Shown here: piece by piece, positions 15,769 to 24,696 of the stretch
Layout: every line of letters begins with the position of its first letter
Numbering within the stretch: the stretch's first letter is position 1
DNA from: an uncultured Clostridium sp.
GTDB taxonomy: Bacteria; Bacillota; Clostridia; Clostridiales; Clostridiaceae
Direction of reading: 5' to 3'
Length of the DNA: 36,906 nucleotides
Assembly: GCA_934746015.1 (NCBI GenBank)
Contig: CAKVEW010000032.1
Span: forward strand, 1 to 36,906
The notes under the pieces: generated by a model
Database searches by the model: none
The model's input: the letters and a program-made list of their open reading frames with translations, nothing else
What the model was told of the DNA's origin: nothing
Program-made: the position numbers and the translations under genes

Positions 15769-16320
15769 CTCTAATATAATAATTCTATTATAATAAAATA
15801 AAAAGCTTGTTGCCCGACTAAAAAAAATCAGTTTATCTAATAATATTAAAATCAGTAAAATATTACAATTTAAATACTATCAAAAGTCAACTTTGCTAGA
15901 TATATTGGTATTGGATTATGATACGTTCATCATCCTAATCTAAGTAAATCAACGCAACAAAAATCTAGACTCATTATTTGCTCTAGGCTTTCTGCTAGAT
16001 ACTAAGTTTACCTTACTACAATATCTTTATATTATTTTACTAAAAGCCTCATTTACTTGTGATACGATTCTCCATAACTACTATAAATGATGTTTTTCCA
16101 CTTTACTTTTATGCATATAATATATCAATTTATGGACATAAATCTAAAGTAGAATTTGGAAATTCAGAAGTAGGATAGCTGCTTTATCCGTCTTGGACTA
16201 TTGGTGATATTTTATCATAGATTACAACATTCCTCTTTTTTCTTATAAAAAATAAGTCGTACTCGTTAAATATCGCTAGTACAACCTACAATAAAATAAT
16301 ATTAAAGAATTAATTCTAAC
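15769..16320. other. 552-base gene-free stretch next to the candidate defence operon
   Basis: All six frames contain frequent stops and no ribosome-site/start pair stands out. Base composition is slightly less AT-extreme than neighbouring spacers, and short CTAGA/CTAGG words recur near 15895-16010, which may reflect decayed coding DNA. No terminator of convincing strength is seen just after the operon. Nothing is identified in it. Confidence 0.5.
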
Positions 16321-16779
16321 CTAGAATGGCAACTCTATACTATTTTCATAAACATAGCTAATTATATCAATAATATATTCATCATATCTTTCATCTAACT
16401 TATTAGTTCCCCATTTTCCTCTAAATACTTCTTCTACAAGTATTTCCATTCCACCCTCAGCATATTTCTCTAGTTTTTTGATACATTCCTTTTGATATTC
16501 ACTTTTCCCAAAAGAATCAATCTGCTTTCCTAATTCTTCATCATTTAAAATAATAGAGTATAAACTTGCTTTATTATCTCTCTTTAGATAACTACCTCTA
16601 AACTCTCTTCCTTTTGATTCTCTTTCTAAAGCTCTATTGTTTTTAAATCCTACTACAGCACATAACGTAAATAACTGATCATAGCTTATATCATATCTCT
16701 CTTTTAAGAATATATATATTTGCTCATATTTTTTACTTGTGTATATTAAACCTTGGTCCCTTAAAAAGTCCATTCTCAT
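16321..16779 (-). CDS. Small DndE-like protein, last gene of the candidate defence operon
   Basis: 152 residues, soluble, mostly helical. The N-terminal TSKKYEQIYIFLKERYDISYDQLFTLCAVVGF resembles the TSK...LK...gls...L...A.. pattern of DndE, the small DNA-binding subunit of phosphorothioation systems. The middle holds basic residues (RALERESKGREFRGSYLKR) that could contact DNA. DndE proteins are usually about 110-130 residues. The start abuts the stop of the ATPase gene: AAGGGGG-TAA-ATG. The second Met (16773) has better spacing and may be the true start. Partnership with a DndD-like ATPase supports the label, but identity is by pattern only. Confidence 0.55.
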   Translation of the reverse strand: MRMDFLRDQGLIYTSKKYEQIYIFLKERYDISYDQLFTLCAVVGFKNNRALERESKGREFRGSYLKRDNKASLYSIILNDEELGKQIDSFGKSEYQKECIKKLEKYAEGGMEILVEEVFRGKWGTNKLDERYDEYIIDIISYVYENSIELPF

Positions 16780-18807
16780 TTACCCCCTTGTAGCCATTTT
16801 ACTGTCTAAACTTACTTCTTCAATTTTTGAATATCCATCGGAAATCTGATTTAGTTTATACCATTTACCTAGCTTTCCAACTTCTTTAATTTTTAACTCT
16901 TCACTTATAGTTAACTCAGTATCGGTTAACAATAATATCCATTGATTAGCTAATAAAGGAATATTTTCTATTAAGTTATCTCTATTATTACCACTTACTC
17001 TACCAAAAGGCGTATCCATAAATAGTGGAAAGTCTATTGATGAATCATCCCCACCTGCAACTTTTGCTAATGCAGTTATAAATGCTAAAGCTACAATTTG
17101 TCTTTGACCTTGTGATATATCTTGTGTAATTATAGTTTCTAATCTATTTATTACTTGTATTTCATACTTATGATTAATATTTATTTTACTAATAAGAGCC
17201 TTATCCTTTTTGTCTATCAGCTTCTTAAATATTTCTGTAGTTTCTTCCATAAGATTTTTTCTCATGGTTTCACTATACCCATCTAAAATATTTTGCAGAT
17301 CTTCATTTAATTTTTTCATGTATTCTAACTTCTTAGAATCAAATTTAACTGCTTCATTTTCGCTTATTAGCTTATCATATTTTCTTTTTTCCTTATTAAG
17401 AGCATCTATTGAAGAATCTTTTCTTCCTTCTAAATTACCTATATCTTTTTTTATATTTTCTTTATTTTCTTCACATCTTTTTTTTATTTTTTCTAGCTCT
17501 TCAAGATTAGCTGTTCCTTTACTTTTTCCTTTTGATTCTTGATTTAACTCATTTATTTCTTCTTGAATTTCTTCTACTTCATCTTTAATTTCCCTAATCT
17601 TAGATAGTCTTACTTTTATGCTATCTAATTCTCTTTCTTTCTCTTGTAGAAATTCATTAATAGTATTAGTTATTTCAGTAATTAAAGGAGTTAATTCGGA
17701 TCTTTTAAAGTTCTTTTTAAGCTTAACTATTTCATTATAAGCTTCAATATTTTTTGATAAATCAACCTTGCAGCAGCTACAAATCTCATCCTTTAAAGAT
17801 TTTTCTATTATTTCTAAAGGAATTAAATCTTTTTGCTTAATCACAACTTGTCCTAAGTAATCCTTAGCCATCTCATATATAGGATCCATTAAAAGCATAT
17901 GACATTTATAAAAGCTTTTTTCTTTTATAGCTTGCTTTTCAGAAGCCAAAAGCTCCTCTTTTGTTGCTTTATTAATCTTCTTTTCTTTTATTTTATCTTG
18001 AATAAGTCTAATTGCCTCATTTTCTCTTAATTTTTTGTCTATTGATTCTATTTCTTCTTGACATGCTAATTCTTCACTTTTCTTTGTATCTATTATTTCT
18101 TCAATGTCCTTTATTTCTTCTTCTATATTTTTTATATTTTCTTCACATTTAGTAACTTCGCTATTATTAACTCTACTACTAATATTACGTCTTTCTTCTT
18201 TTACTAAATCCCCTGTTATATCTATAGCTTTTTGTAACTTATCTATGCTTAATAAATTTTTTATTCCATTTTCTACTTCTAACTTAGATTCTTTATTTGT
18301 TTTTGCTAATGTTTCAATTCTTTCAGCGTCAAAAAGAAAGAAATCTTTAATTTTTGAATCAAAAACCTTTCCTACTAGCTTATTTTTTTCATCATCAGTA
18401 AGATCGTTTTTATTATCATAATTTCCATTTTCATCTTTTATACTCAATTCTATTCCATTTATTTTTTCATTTATCTTATTATCAGCTTTATATCCAACTA
18501 CTTTTCTCTTTATAATGTATTCCTTTTGTCTATGAGTAAAATTTACTATCACACATGCCTCAACAGGATAACCATTATTTTCTTCTAGAGCATTAAAATT
18601 TACCAGATGTATCTCATCATTCTTATTATCTTGATTTATATATTTTTCCCCAAATATTCCAAATATCAAAGCTCTAAATAAACCTGTTTTACCTTTTCCA
18701 TTCTCTCCAAATATGATTGTTACATTTTTATCCCCTTTAGCAAATTCAATTTTTTGTTCTCCATAATACTGCCTAAAATTATTCACTATAATACTATTTA
18801 ATTGCAT
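16780..18807 (-). CDS. DndD-like SMC/Rad50-type ATPase with zinc hook
   Basis: 675 residues. Walker A is GENGKGKT (34-41). The Q-loop region is followed by FFLFDAERIETLA (about 156-168), typical of DndD proteins. Long coiled coils (about 180-335 and 370-530) flank a Cys-x-x-Cys hook (residues 343-346, EICSCCKVDL). The C-terminal lobe has the ABC signature ISQGQRQ (564-570), Walker B FPLFMDTPFGR (593-603) and a D-loop. Such proteins dimerise on DNA and couple ATP hydrolysis to DNA handling. In Dnd systems DndD works with DndC and DndE, but no DndC-like sulfurtransferase is encoded nearby, so phosphorothioation is not supported. It overlaps the preceding small gene by 10 bases and is followed without gap by the DndE-like gene. 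Confidence 0.88.
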   Translation of the reverse strand: MQLNSIIVNNFRQYYGEQKIEFAKGDKNVTIIFGENGKGKTGLFRALIFGIFGEKYINQDNKNDEIHLVNFNALEENNGYPVEACVIVNFTHRQKEYIIKRKVVGYKADNKINEKINGIELSIKDENGNYDNKNDLTDDEKNKLVGKVFDSKIKDFFLFDAERIETLAKTNKESKLEVENGIKNLLSIDKLQKAIDITGDLVKEERRNISSRVNNSEVTKCEENIKNIEEEIKDIEEIIDTKKSEELACQEEIESIDKKLRENEAIRLIQDKIKEKKINKATKEELLASEKQAIKEKSFYKCHMLLMDPIYEMAKDYLGQVVIKQKDLIPLEIIEKSLKDEICSCCKVDLSKNIEAYNEIVKLKKNFKRSELTPLITEITNTINEFLQEKERELDSIKVRLSKIREIKDEVEEIQEEINELNQESKGKSKGTANLEELEKIKKRCEENKENIKKDIGNLEGRKDSSIDALNKEKRKYDKLISENEAVKFDSKKLEYMKKLNEDLQNILDGYSETMRKNLMEETTEIFKKLIDKKDKALISKININHKYEIQVINRLETIITQDISQGQRQIVALAFITALAKVAGGDDSSIDFPLFMDTPFGRVSGNNRDNLIENIPLLANQWILLLTDTELTISEELKIKEVGKLGKWYKLNQISDGYSKIEEVSLDSKMATRG

Positions 18808-18995
18808 TGTCTTATCTCCTCTTTTACTATTTCGGTTATCTCATCTCTAATAAATTCTTTTATTTGTTTTTCTGCCTTTCCTTTTTCAATATCAGCCAAC
18901 ACCTCATTAGCTAAAAACGCAATATCAGGATCCAATGAATTAATTTTTTCCTTTAAGTCCATATTTATATCTAGCTTTGTTTTTTCTCTACTCAT
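18798..18995 (-). CDS. Small acidic helical protein inside the candidate defence operon
   Basis: About 65 residues from the ATG at 18995 (AGGAGG 9 bases upstream; a TTG at 19001 is possible). Charged Lys/Glu-rich sequence with the phrases DPDIAFLANEVLADIEKG and EFIRDEITEIVKEEIRQ predicts two helices. It overlaps the helicase gene's end and the ATPase gene's start, which argues for a translated, stoichiometric subunit or adaptor. I recognise no family. Confidence 0.7.
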   Translation of the reverse strand: MSREKTKLDINMDLKEKINSLDPDIAFLANEVLADIEKGKAEKQIKEFIRDEITEIVKEEIRQCN

Positions 18996-21018
18996 TTTCA
19001 AATTCCTCCTTTAGCTCTCTATATACTTCCCATGGTAACTTATCCATTAAATGTTCTAAATCTAATATTTCTAAATATTTTCTCATTATCATTCTACTGT
19101 TATGTTGATTAATAGCATATTTTGAAAACTCGGCAAATCTTGGCATTTCTTTTTTTACAATTGTTATATATGTTTTTTCCTCTGCTTGACTAGGAATGAC
19201 TATAAAGTCATAAATGACTGCTAGATTTTTCCCCTTTGATTTTCTAAGTATTCTACCTCTTCTTTGAACAAATTCACGTGGATTAGATGTTGATGCTAAA
19301 AAGAAAGCTTTTCTTGTTGCTGGTATATCAACCCCCTCATCTAAGCATTTAATGGCAACTAATACTTGTATATCTCCTTCGTCAAACCTTTGCAGTATCT
19401 TACCCCTTTCAATATTATTAACTCTCGAATCAAACCTATATACTCTTATGCCTAAATCTGCTACCATCTTAGTAATCTTATCAATATCCCCTGGTGCACA
19501 ATAAATCAATGTATGCTTTAATTTTTTTATGTCTTCCTTTTTTAATAAATTAATTAATCTATCTATTTTGTTTTTTGCTTTAGATAAAATTAAGCTCCTT
19601 TTTATATTTAACTCTTCAATAGCCCTTTTATCTTCATATGTCTTATTTTCTTTTAGTGTAATCTTTTGTATTCTTCTGGTTATCTTTTCGTATCCTAATA
19701 TTTCCTCTTCGTCTAAGTTACATATAACTGGATTGTATTCATACTCTGTTAATATCCCATTTTTTATTGCTTCACTCATTCCATATTCGTATACAGTTTC
19801 CCCAAAATAATTTCTCAAGTTATCTGTCCCTTTTTCATCCCACCATCTATCTGGGGTTGCAGATAAACCTAATCTTACATCTATATTTCCAAATTTATTG
19901 TTTGTTAGTGATTTAATTCCAAAATAATGACACTCATCACCTATAATAAACCCATTATTTTTTATCCTACTTACGATATCATTAAAATCTATTGATGAAG
20001 CTGATTTATATGTGGTAATTACAACTTCTAAATCACTTATACCAATATTAAAATCCCTTACTTTACTTTCGAGTTTACTCATCCATGAAGTCTTACTTCC
20101 ATAACATTTAATTATCCGCTTATATCCAAATATCTTACAGTTATCTATCCATTGATCTACAAGATGAGTAAATGGAACTAATATTATTAAAAACATTCTT
20201 TTTTTCTCTTTTTTGTATTCCCTTGTAATTAGTAAACTAGTAATAGTTTTACCTGTACCTGTAGCCATTTCAAATATTCCATTCCATTGATTATCTTTAA
20301 ATGCTTTTATAGCTTCAAGCTGATACGGTCTTGGTTTTACTTCTTTTTTATTACTACTTTTCTTATTGAAGCTTATCATATTTAATAAAACTGCATTTGG
20401 TATATTTATAACAGTTAACTTTTCTGTATTATTAGTCCAAAGATTCTCAAAATCATATATCATATCATTTATTCTGTATAGTTCATTTTCTCCAAAATAA
20501 ACATCTATCTTTTCAAAGTTATTAACTAATCCACTTAAGGTTTCATTTGCTGACCCTGAAAAAGCAACCTTATTGCCAAAGTTATCATAAAAAATACCAA
20601 ACTTTTCATGATATAATACATTATCTTCTGAAAAAGCTATTTTTATCTCTAATTTCCCTTCACTGATAAGATAAGCTAAAGTACTAAGCGAATCATTTTT
20701 TATTGTTTCCTTACAAATTTTTATCTGCCTTAATAATGCCTTTTCTATAATATCCTCTTTTGCCTTTTCACCTCTTAATATAGCTTTATAATCTCCTTCT
20801 TCCAATAAAGGATTAGCAACTATTCTAATTTTTCCATCATTTTTAATAAATCTTTCTAAACCTTCTCCAAGTGCTGATAAGCTTGAGCTTGTAAAATATC
20901 CAACTGCTCTATCATATCTTGAACTTACATTTAAACACTTTTCATAAAAATCTATACTAAGCTTGTCTTTATTTGATCTATATTTAAACTGTAGATCTAA
21001 ATCACTTAAACAACTCAT
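18988..21018 (-). CDS. PLD-nuclease / superfamily 2 helicase fusion
   Basis: 676 residues. Residues about 20-200 form a phospholipase-D-like nuclease domain with the H-x-K motif at His137-Lys139 (YHEKFGIF) and SGSANET (154-160). Residues about 225-620 are an SSL2/RecG-like SF2 helicase: Walker A ATGTGKT (252-258), motif II DECH (361-364), motif III SAT (386-388), motif IV near YCAPGD, motif V DEGVDIP, and motif VI QRRGRILR (585-592). One H-x-K motif per chain suggests dimerisation for cleavage. Such fusions recur in bacterial defence loci as translocating nucleases. The start lies after AAGGAG inside the end of the upstream gene, implying coupling. Confidence 0.9.
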   Translation of the reverse strand: MSCLSDLDLQFKYRSNKDKLSIDFYEKCLNVSSRYDRAVGYFTSSSLSALGEGLERFIKNDGKIRIVANPLLEEGDYKAILRGEKAKEDIIEKALLRQIKICKETIKNDSLSTLAYLISEGKLEIKIAFSEDNVLYHEKFGIFYDNFGNKVAFSGSANETLSGLVNNFEKIDVYFGENELYRINDMIYDFENLWTNNTEKLTVINIPNAVLLNMISFNKKSSNKKEVKPRPYQLEAIKAFKDNQWNGIFEMATGTGKTITSLLITREYKKEKKRMFLIILVPFTHLVDQWIDNCKIFGYKRIIKCYGSKTSWMSKLESKVRDFNIGISDLEVVITTYKSASSIDFNDIVSRIKNNGFIIGDECHYFGIKSLTNNKFGNIDVRLGLSATPDRWWDEKGTDNLRNYFGETVYEYGMSEAIKNGILTEYEYNPVICNLDEEEILGYEKITRRIQKITLKENKTYEDKRAIEELNIKRSLILSKAKNKIDRLINLLKKEDIKKLKHTLIYCAPGDIDKITKMVADLGIRVYRFDSRVNNIERGKILQRFDEGDIQVLVAIKCLDEGVDIPATRKAFFLASTSNPREFVQRRGRILRKSKGKNLAVIYDFIVIPSQAEEKTYITIVKKEMPRFAEFSKYAINQHNSRMIMRKYLEILDLEHLMDKLPWEVYRELKEEFENE

Positions 21019-21021
21019 TAA

Positions 21022-24000
21022 CTACTCCTTAATCTTAAATCTTCCCATTTCATCAATTTCAAATAATTCTGATGTTAATATTTCATAAGGTAATGATCTA
21101 TTTTTTTCATTATTATATATTACACCTTTATCTACTAAGAACTTATATATATGATCAATATGTTTTACGCCACTGTATTCATTTGTAATAATATGTTTAA
21201 CTAACTCATCAAATTTTTCAATTGAAGAGCTATCTTTTACTAAAATCACTCTATCTGTCCCTCCAACATAATCATAGTAAATTCTTTTTACTCTTTTATA
21301 CTTCTTTCCATTCACTAAGCTAGATATTAATTCTGGCTCCCAAGTGAAATCAATTCTAGGTAACCTTCTTCTTAATCTTGATATATTATTAACCACAATA
21401 TATTCCTTTTCACCTATTTCTGAATCCAATAAGCTATATACATAATTAATTACATGTTCCTCTATTTCTTCTAATTTTTCTTTATAAACAACCTCTACAT
21501 TTGATATTAAATAGTACTCTTTCTCTTCTATTAATTTAGTGAATATATTTCCAATACTACCTTCTTTGTATCCAATTTCCTTTAATAGGTTCTTTATTTC
21601 TTCTTTTTTATGGACTCCTCTAAATTTCATTATAATAATATCCTCTGGTGACCTTACCTGACTATCATCATAATACAGTAAATTAGTATGTCCTTTTAAA
21701 CACGGATCTAAAGCTTTAATAATAGACGCAATCCCTTCTCCAGATTTAATATGAAAATATTTAAAGAAAGTATATAGTTCTGTATCAATCATAGACTTAG
21801 AATAAATAAGTTGTGTAGATACAACTCCATATTTACTTAATGATTCACTTACCATGTCTTTAAACTTTGATTTGATATTTTCACTTAATAGATCATTTGA
21901 TATCAATGTAATATAATTTCCAATCTTAATAATTTCATTACTTTTTGAAATCGTATCTTCTAACTTAAATAGTTCCCATTTAAGCTCATTTAAAACTTTA
22001 TTTTTCAATACTACCCCACCATTTTTGCTAACGTACTCTTTGACAATATCTTCTCTACTTTTGCTCATAATATCCTTGTTAGTATTATAAGTTATAGACA
22101 TAGTATTTCCCTTACCTGTAGCATATTTATCACTAAAGAAATGTTTTATTATGGAGTAAAAATAATACTTGTTATGTATACCTACATTGGATAGTTCATT
22201 TTCATGATATTTTATAACATCTTGAGCTGTAGTAATTTCAACCAATTTCAATGTATCTTCCAAGACCTTATCTGCTACCTGCTTTGTTTCATCGTAAACA
22301 TTCCATTTTGTTATATGAATATATTCTCTATTATCTATACAAATCATATTAGGATTTTCCATTATCCTAGCTTCAACAGTTCTTATACTCTTATCTGAAA
22401 TATCCTCTTCAAAAATCTCAATATATTTCCTCTTCAATAGAGCTAACCCCTCATCATCTATTCTTATTGAATTTTCAATATATCTATTAGCAATCCACTC
22501 ATATCCTTTTTGGAGTGAAAGTTTATTTTTAGTGTATAATTTACCATACTTTCTATATCCTAATTTAATTAAGTGTTTTTCTATTTTGTATTTTTCTAAA
22601 TTCTTAAAACCTACTATTTCATATATATCATTTAACCCATCTATAACCTCATCTATAATAAACTCTTCATCTAAATACTCTATGATCTCATTGTTTAATT
22701 CCTCAATATATCTATCATTATTTAAAGTAAGTATCTCCATATCTTTAAAAATTAAATCTTTCCTTAATTCTAAGAAAATTTTAATTCCTAATCTATTTTC
22801 TTCATTAATAAAATTAAATATTTCGCTAATTCCAATAAAATTAGAATTAATAAATTCTAATTTAAGACTACTTATAATATCATAGTTATTATACATTCTA
22901 TTTATTTTTTCATTCGATTTAATGATTTTTTGTCTTATTCTTTCTCTTGTTAAATTATATTCCTTCCCTATTTCCTCAAGGGTATTTCCTAATAAATATC
23001 TTTGCTCTAATATTTTTTTATCATCATCTTTAAGAGTATTAACTGAAGCCTCTACTATACCATTTATATCCATCAAATTATTAATTTTCCATATAACATC
23101 TGCAATTTCTTTTTTAGATTCTTCATTTAAGCTATAATCATCTAACCTTGTATTTTGAATTTCTTCAAACGTTTTCTCTCTAATGCTATTTAAATTTAAG
23201 TCTATCTCTAGCAATAATGCTATATCTTTAATCTTTTTAAACTTTATTTTTTTAAACCAGTGTTCATTAATCTTAATGATAAAATCTGCTAAAAGTTTAT
23301 TTTTTGATTTAGTAGCATCTATTAGTTTATCTAAGTCACTAAATAAACCTTTACATTTTGTTGCTCCCATCTTAGGTATTCTTGTAAAACCAGTCTCTAT
23401 ATCTTCTAATATATCCTTTAGACTTTCTTTATTATTCTGATAACAATAACTCAAGAATCTTCTTTGATTAAATATATCTGCAATTTTTTCATTTAATAGG
23501 TTTAACTCTTTAATTTCCTCTAAATATTTTTTTTCAGGTTTTGTTTCAATTTCATCATCATATTTTCCTGCTATTTTAGATTCAATAGTCAGTGTAACTT
23601 CTTTAATATTTTTTAATTTATCTATAACTAAATCAAACTTCTTTTTACCCACACCTTTAAACTTTGAAAAATTATAAAGAGATTTCCCATTCAAATCATT
23701 AATTAGTATAATATCATTATTCATACAATAATCTATAAACAGCCTCTCATTTGACCCAATAAAAATTTCCTTTATTTTCTTATATTTAATATCCTCTGGA
23801 ATTGAAGTAAATATATTATTCAATTCTTCTATATTCAGATATTCATTATCTATCTCTCTATCCTCCTCCCATTCATTTACCGTATTCCATTTTTCATTTG
23901 TTTTGTCAATATTTTTTCTTTCAAAAGTTTCTTTTTTTAATATTTTAAATCCAGCTTTAATAAATTCTTCTTTCAATTTTTCAATATTTACATTTCTATC

Positions 24001-24384
24001 AATAACTTTGAAGGCTTCTATAATCATAAAGTTAAAGAACTTATCATTATCAACTTTATACTTGTCAAGAAAATTCCCAATATTATATTCCTCAAAATTA
24101 ATTTCTAATGATCTAAATTCATTTTTGCTTTTAAAAATGAATTCATTTGATTCAATAGTAATATTTTTTAATATATTTTGTTCTTTCACTAAATGAAATT
24201 TTCCACCTCTTAAAAGTATTTCATTTATTAGCTTAAAAAAAGCATTTCTATCACTCCTGTAAATCCCTCTAATATGATCTATATCAACTTTTCCATCTTG
24301 ATTAATTTTAATTAGTTCTAAATAATTCTTACTTGCATTCTCTATGATATTATATCCATACCCTAATTCAACATATTCTTTCAT
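21022..24384 (-). CDS. Large protein with HhH, sigma-70 region 4 and winged-helix segments
   Basis: 1120 residues, first gene of the operon; GGAG lies 7 bases before the ATG. Residues about 213-258 and 308-355 resemble the RNA polymerase alpha C-terminal/HhH fold (FKGVGKKKFDLVIDKL; RIPKMGATKCKGLFSDL). Residues about 448-498 match sigma-70 region 4: LKDDDKKILEQRYLLGNTLEEI then GKEYNLTRERIRQKI. The rest is Lys/Glu-rich; from about 630 to 1000 several winged-helix-like units repeat (for example around EWIANRYIE and REDIVKEYVSKNGG), possibly HARE-like. No sigma region 2 is seen, so it is not an ordinary sigma factor. A DNA-recognition or transcription-sensing role is inferred. No whole-protein family is recognised. 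Confidence 0.75.
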   Translation of the reverse strand: MKEYVELGYGYNIIENASKNYLELIKINQDGKVDIDHIRGIYRSDRNAFFKLINEILLRGGKFHLVKEQNILKNITIESNEFIFKSKNEFRSLEINFEEYNIGNFLDKYKVDNDKFFNFMIIEAFKVIDRNVNIEKLKEEFIKAGFKILKKETFERKNIDKTNEKWNTVNEWEEDREIDNEYLNIEELNNIFTSIPEDIKYKKIKEIFIGSNERLFIDYCMNNDIILINDLNGKSLYNFSKFKGVGKKKFDLVIDKLKNIKEVTLTIESKIAGKYDDEIETKPEKKYLEEIKELNLLNEKIADIFNQRRFLSYCYQNNKESLKDILEDIETGFTRIPKMGATKCKGLFSDLDKLIDATKSKNKLLADFIIKINEHWFKKIKFKKIKDIALLLEIDLNLNSIREKTFEEIQNTRLDDYSLNEESKKEIADVIWKINNLMDINGIVEASVNTLKDDDKKILEQRYLLGNTLEEIGKEYNLTRERIRQKIIKSNEKINRMYNNYDIISSLKLEFINSNFIGISEIFNFINEENRLGIKIFLELRKDLIFKDMEILTLNNDRYIEELNNEIIEYLDEEFIIDEVIDGLNDIYEIVGFKNLEKYKIEKHLIKLGYRKYGKLYTKNKLSLQKGYEWIANRYIENSIRIDDEGLALLKRKYIEIFEEDISDKSIRTVEARIMENPNMICIDNREYIHITKWNVYDETKQVADKVLEDTLKLVEITTAQDVIKYHENELSNVGIHNKYYFYSIIKHFFSDKYATGKGNTMSITYNTNKDIMSKSREDIVKEYVSKNGGVVLKNKVLNELKWELFKLEDTISKSNEIIKIGNYITLISNDLLSENIKSKFKDMVSESLSKYGVVSTQLIYSKSMIDTELYTFFKYFHIKSGEGIASIIKALDPCLKGHTNLLYYDDSQVRSPEDIIIMKFRGVHKKEEIKNLLKEIGYKEGSIGNIFTKLIEEKEYYLISNVEVVYKEKLEEIEEHVINYVYSLLDSEIGEKEYIVVNNISRLRRRLPRIDFTWEPELISSLVNGKKYKRVKRIYYDYVGGTDRVILVKDSSSIEKFDELVKHIITNEYSGVKHIDHIYKFLVDKGVIYNNEKNRSLPYEILTSELFEIDEMGRFKIKE

Positions 24385-24413
24385 TAATCTACTCCATTTA
24401 ATTTTTTATATTA

Positions 24414-24452
24414 ATTATAAAAGGTAGTTCTTCATAAACTTTTTATACTACC
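24414..24452 (-). promoter_or_regulatory. Possible operon promoter with overlapping inverted repeat
   Basis: A TATAAT lies at 24419..24414, 30 bases upstream of the first ATG. The -35 region is poor. GGTAGT (24423-24428) and ACTACC (24447-24452) form an inverted repeat across the spacer and -35, which suits an operator or a 5' hairpin. The remaining spacer up to 24696 shows nothing identifiable. Confidence 0.35.
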
Positions 24453-24696
24453 AAAAGTATAACCCCTGCCTATGTCAGAGTCAATAACTTATATGATAAC
24501 ATTTTCAAAGCCTCAATTATTTTTGATACTGTTCTTTGTATCTGGAGTAAGCGAGGTTTTTTATATAAAACTTTTCTGTTATTAATACAATTACATAATT
24601 AATAAAAAATATCAAGTGTAATTAACTCATTCCTCACAGCAAATACTTTTTAATGAATTTTAATTTCATAATAAAATATAGATTGAAGATTTAGTT

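Noticed and set aside
16321..24384. Calling the operon a DNA phosphorothioation (Dnd) system
   Set aside because: Only DndD- and DndE-like proteins are seen. No cysteine desulfurase, DndB or PAPS-reductase-like DndC is encoded, and the helicase is not of the DptH type.
21022..24384. Naming the 1120-residue protein a sigma factor
   Set aside because: Only the region-4 helix-turn-helix is recognisable. Region 2, needed for core binding and promoter melting, is missing.
24423..24452. Terminator upstream of the candidate defence operon
   Set aside because: The GGTAGT/ACTACC stem is only 6 bases with an 18-base loop and overlaps the likely promoter, so an operator is as likely.
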